In this document: one piece after another, positions 6,210-7,177 of the stretch | Layout: the number at the start of each line of letters is the position of its first letter | How positions within the stretch are numbered: position 1 is the stretch's first letter | Source: Alphaproteobacteria bacterium UBA6544 | GTDB taxonomy: Bacteria > Pseudomonadota > Alphaproteobacteria > UBA8366 | Length of the DNA: 7,177 bases | Reading direction: 5' to 3' | Assembly (NCBI GenBank): GCA_002434595.1 | Contig: DJKK01000317.1 | Coordinates: 1 to 7,177 of the forward strand | Made by a program: the position numbers and the translations under genes | Notes under the pieces: generated by a model | What the model saw: the letters and a program-made list of their open reading frames with translations, nothing else | The model's database searches: none | What the model was told of the DNA's origin: nothing

Positions 6210-6327
6210 AAATTCCCAATTCCGCATCCCAACATAGAGCTATATGCTGGAAAGCCTTAAACCAGCACTCGAACATTGTTGTGGTCCATCGAATCGGGCA
6301 TCTTCCCGCGGTCGCACTCCAACACGC

Positions 6328-6333
6328 GAGGAT
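6328..6333 (+). promoter_or_regulatory. Shine-Dalgarno GAGGAT that decides the carbonic anhydrase start
   Basis: GAGGAT is 6 bases upstream of ATG 6340. The far-upstream in-frame ATG at 6244 lies close to the hyuA leader and lacks such a site. Confidence 0.6.
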
Positions 6334-6339
6334 CAGTGG

Positions 6340-6978
6340 ATGCATTCCCTCTCCATGCTCGTCGAAGGCTACCGTCGGTTTCTAGATACGCGACATCGCG
6401 AACAGGCGGACCTTTACCAGCGTCTCGGTGCGCACGGGCAATCACCGAAGGTCATGGTGATCGCCTGCTCCGATAGCCGGATCGACCCGGCTTCGATATT
6501 CGACGCCGCTCCGGGAGAGTTTTTTGTTGTCCGCAACGTGGCGAATCTGGTGCCGCCTTACGAACCGCACGGCGACTATCACGGAACGAGCGCCGCGATC
6601 GAATTCGCCACCACCGGTCTCGAGGTTGAGCACATTCTCGTCATGGGCCACGCGCAATGCGGCGGCGTTAAAGCGTTCCTTAATGGTCTCTATGCGCCGG
6701 ACCGGGAGAGCGCGTTCATCAGCCGCTGGATGTCGATCATGAATCCAGCACGTGCGGAAGCCCTCCGCCGCGCACCGCATAGCGATGAGGACGAGTTGCA
6801 GCGAGAGACCGAGTTCGCGGCAGTGCGTTGCTCGCTCGAGAATCTCACGACATTCCCGTTCGTCAAAGAGCGGCTCGATGACGGCCGGCTCAAGTTGCAC
6901 GGTGCCTATTTCGGTATCGCCAACGGTGAATTGCTAGGGTTTGATCCGGAAACGGGAAACTTCAGGCCCGTAAGTTAG
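6340..6978 (+). CDS. Beta-class carbonic anhydrase (CynT-like)
   Basis: This 212-residue enzyme is of normal length for the beta carbonic anhydrases, which interconvert carbon dioxide and bicarbonate at a zinc centre. The motifs are complete: zinc ligands Cys43 in IACSDSR, His104 and Cys107 in MGHAQCGG, and the catalytic Asp45-Arg47 pair. The sequences VVRNVANLVPPYEPHG and HGTSAAIEFA and the C-terminal LHGAYFGIANGELL are typical of the CynT-like proteobacterial group. There is no signal peptide, so it is cytoplasmic. The open frame extends to an upstream ATG at 6244, but ATG 6340 is preferred because GAGGAT lies 6 bases before it and MHSLSMLVEGYRRF matches the usual start of the family; the extra 32 residues look non-coding. 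It is divergent from hyuA and not beside a cyanase gene. It could serve the bicarbonate balance of the neighbouring pathway, or simply be housekeeping. Confidence 0.93.
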   Translation: MHSLSMLVEGYRRFLDTRHREQADLYQRLGAHGQSPKVMVIACSDSRIDPASIFDAAPGEFFVVRNVANLVPPYEPHGDYHGTSAAIEFATTGLEVEHILVMGHAQCGGVKAFLNGLYAPDRESAFISRWMSIMNPARAEALRRAPHSDEDELQRETEFAAVRCSLENLTTFPFVKERLDDGRLKLHGAYFGIANGELLGFDPETGNFRPVS

Positions 6979-7004
6979 TTCGAAGCCTGCAGTGCCTGTA
7001 GCGT

Positions 7005-7040
7005 GACGGACGCCCATACGGGCTGCATGACCGTCCTTTC
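7005..7040 (+). terminator. Possible weak terminator hairpin after the carbonic anhydrase gene
   Basis: Beginning 27 bases after the carbonic anhydrase stop, GACGG pairs with CCGTC, enclosing a perfect GCCC-ATAC-GGGC stem-loop, and the structure is followed by CTTTC. The T-run is short and the stem is interrupted by an asymmetric bulge, so intrinsic termination is uncertain. A second perfect hairpin, TCATCC-TTCGC-GGATGA, follows at 7039-7055. The pair may reduce read-through between the carbonic anhydrase gene and a gene arriving from the right. Confidence 0.28.
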
Positions 7041-7177
7041 ATCCTTCGCGGATGACAGTCTGACGGTGCGAAAGTTGGCCAAACCGGCGGACCTGCGAGG
7101 TGAGCCACTCCTGATGATCTCCCATGCCATCTGCCAACACCGGTGCATCAAGCCACCGCTCTCCGATATCGCCGACC
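7039..7177 (-). CDS. Possible C-terminus of an unidentified protein, cut by the window edge
   Basis: A minus-strand frame is open from the right edge to a TGA at 7041-7039, giving 45 residues that include GERWLDAPVLADGMGDHQEW and VRRFGQLSHRQTVIREG. The composition (Trp, Asp, Glu, Arg, Gly) looks protein-like, but I recognise no family. Another minus frame is open to 6975, and the plus frame is also open from 6979 to the edge, so the choice is weak. It would converge on the carbonic anhydrase, with the stop codon inside the TCATCC hairpin. Confidence 0.33.
   Translation of the reverse strand, partial: VGDIGERWLDAPVLADGMGDHQEWLTSQVRRFGQLSHRQTVIREG

Noticed and set aside
6205..6226. Short direct repeat of CCCAAATT/CCCAATT in the hyuA leader
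   Set aside because: Only two imperfect units next to the ribosome binding site; too short to support a repeat or operator.
6244..6339. N-terminal 32-residue extension of the carbonic anhydrase
   Set aside because: The Shine-Dalgarno and the family's usual N-terminus both indicate ATG 6340; the extension lacks protein-like character.

Overview
The window reads as a piece of a moderately GC-rich alphaproteobacterial chromosome. The evidence is the GC-rich codon usage, enzyme families common in that class (a paired HyuA/HyuB hydantoinase/oxoprolinase and a CynT-like beta carbonic anhydrase), and a perfect TTAA-N7-TTAA motif of the CtrA type upstream of one gene. No tRNA, rRNA, CRISPR array, insertion sequence or phage gene was seen.

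Layout from left to right. (1) 1-761, minus strand: a dienelactone-hydrolase-family alpha/beta hydrolase. Its stop codon runs into a strong GGAGG ribosome binding site for another gene whose first codons lie at the window edge and which appears to start at an ATA codon. (2) 762-1014: a divergent intergenic region with two short dyads and the CtrA-like box. (3) 1015-1536, plus strand: an unrecognised acidic 173-residue protein built on an internal duplication that resembles degenerate EF-hands. (4) 1542-2440, minus strand: two damaged genes. One is a small HNH endonuclease-type protein with one frameshift, and the other is a cysteine-dioxygenase-like cupin with three frameshifts. Reading across the shifts restores family-like protein in both. 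(5) 2475-6196, minus strand: hyuB and hyuA, intact and translationally coupled by a 4-base ATGA overlap. The cupin lies 34 bases downstream of hyuB, so hyuA-hyuB-cupin-HNH may once have been one transcript. (6) 6340-6978, plus strand: a beta carbonic anhydrase diverging from hyuA. (7) 6979-7177: hairpins and an unresolved end in which several frames are open; the best guess is the C-terminus of a minus-strand gene.

Functionally, the core is an ATP-dependent amide-ring hydrolase or carboxylase of the HyuA/HyuB superfamily. Its substrate cannot be told from sequence. The neighbouring carbonic anhydrase (bicarbonate supply or removal) and the DLH-type hydrolase suggest a small catabolic neighbourhood, but that link is inference. 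The most unusual items are the four frameshifts confined to about 0.9 kb, the apparent ATA start at the left edge, and the duplicated EF-hand-like protein behind a CtrA-like box.
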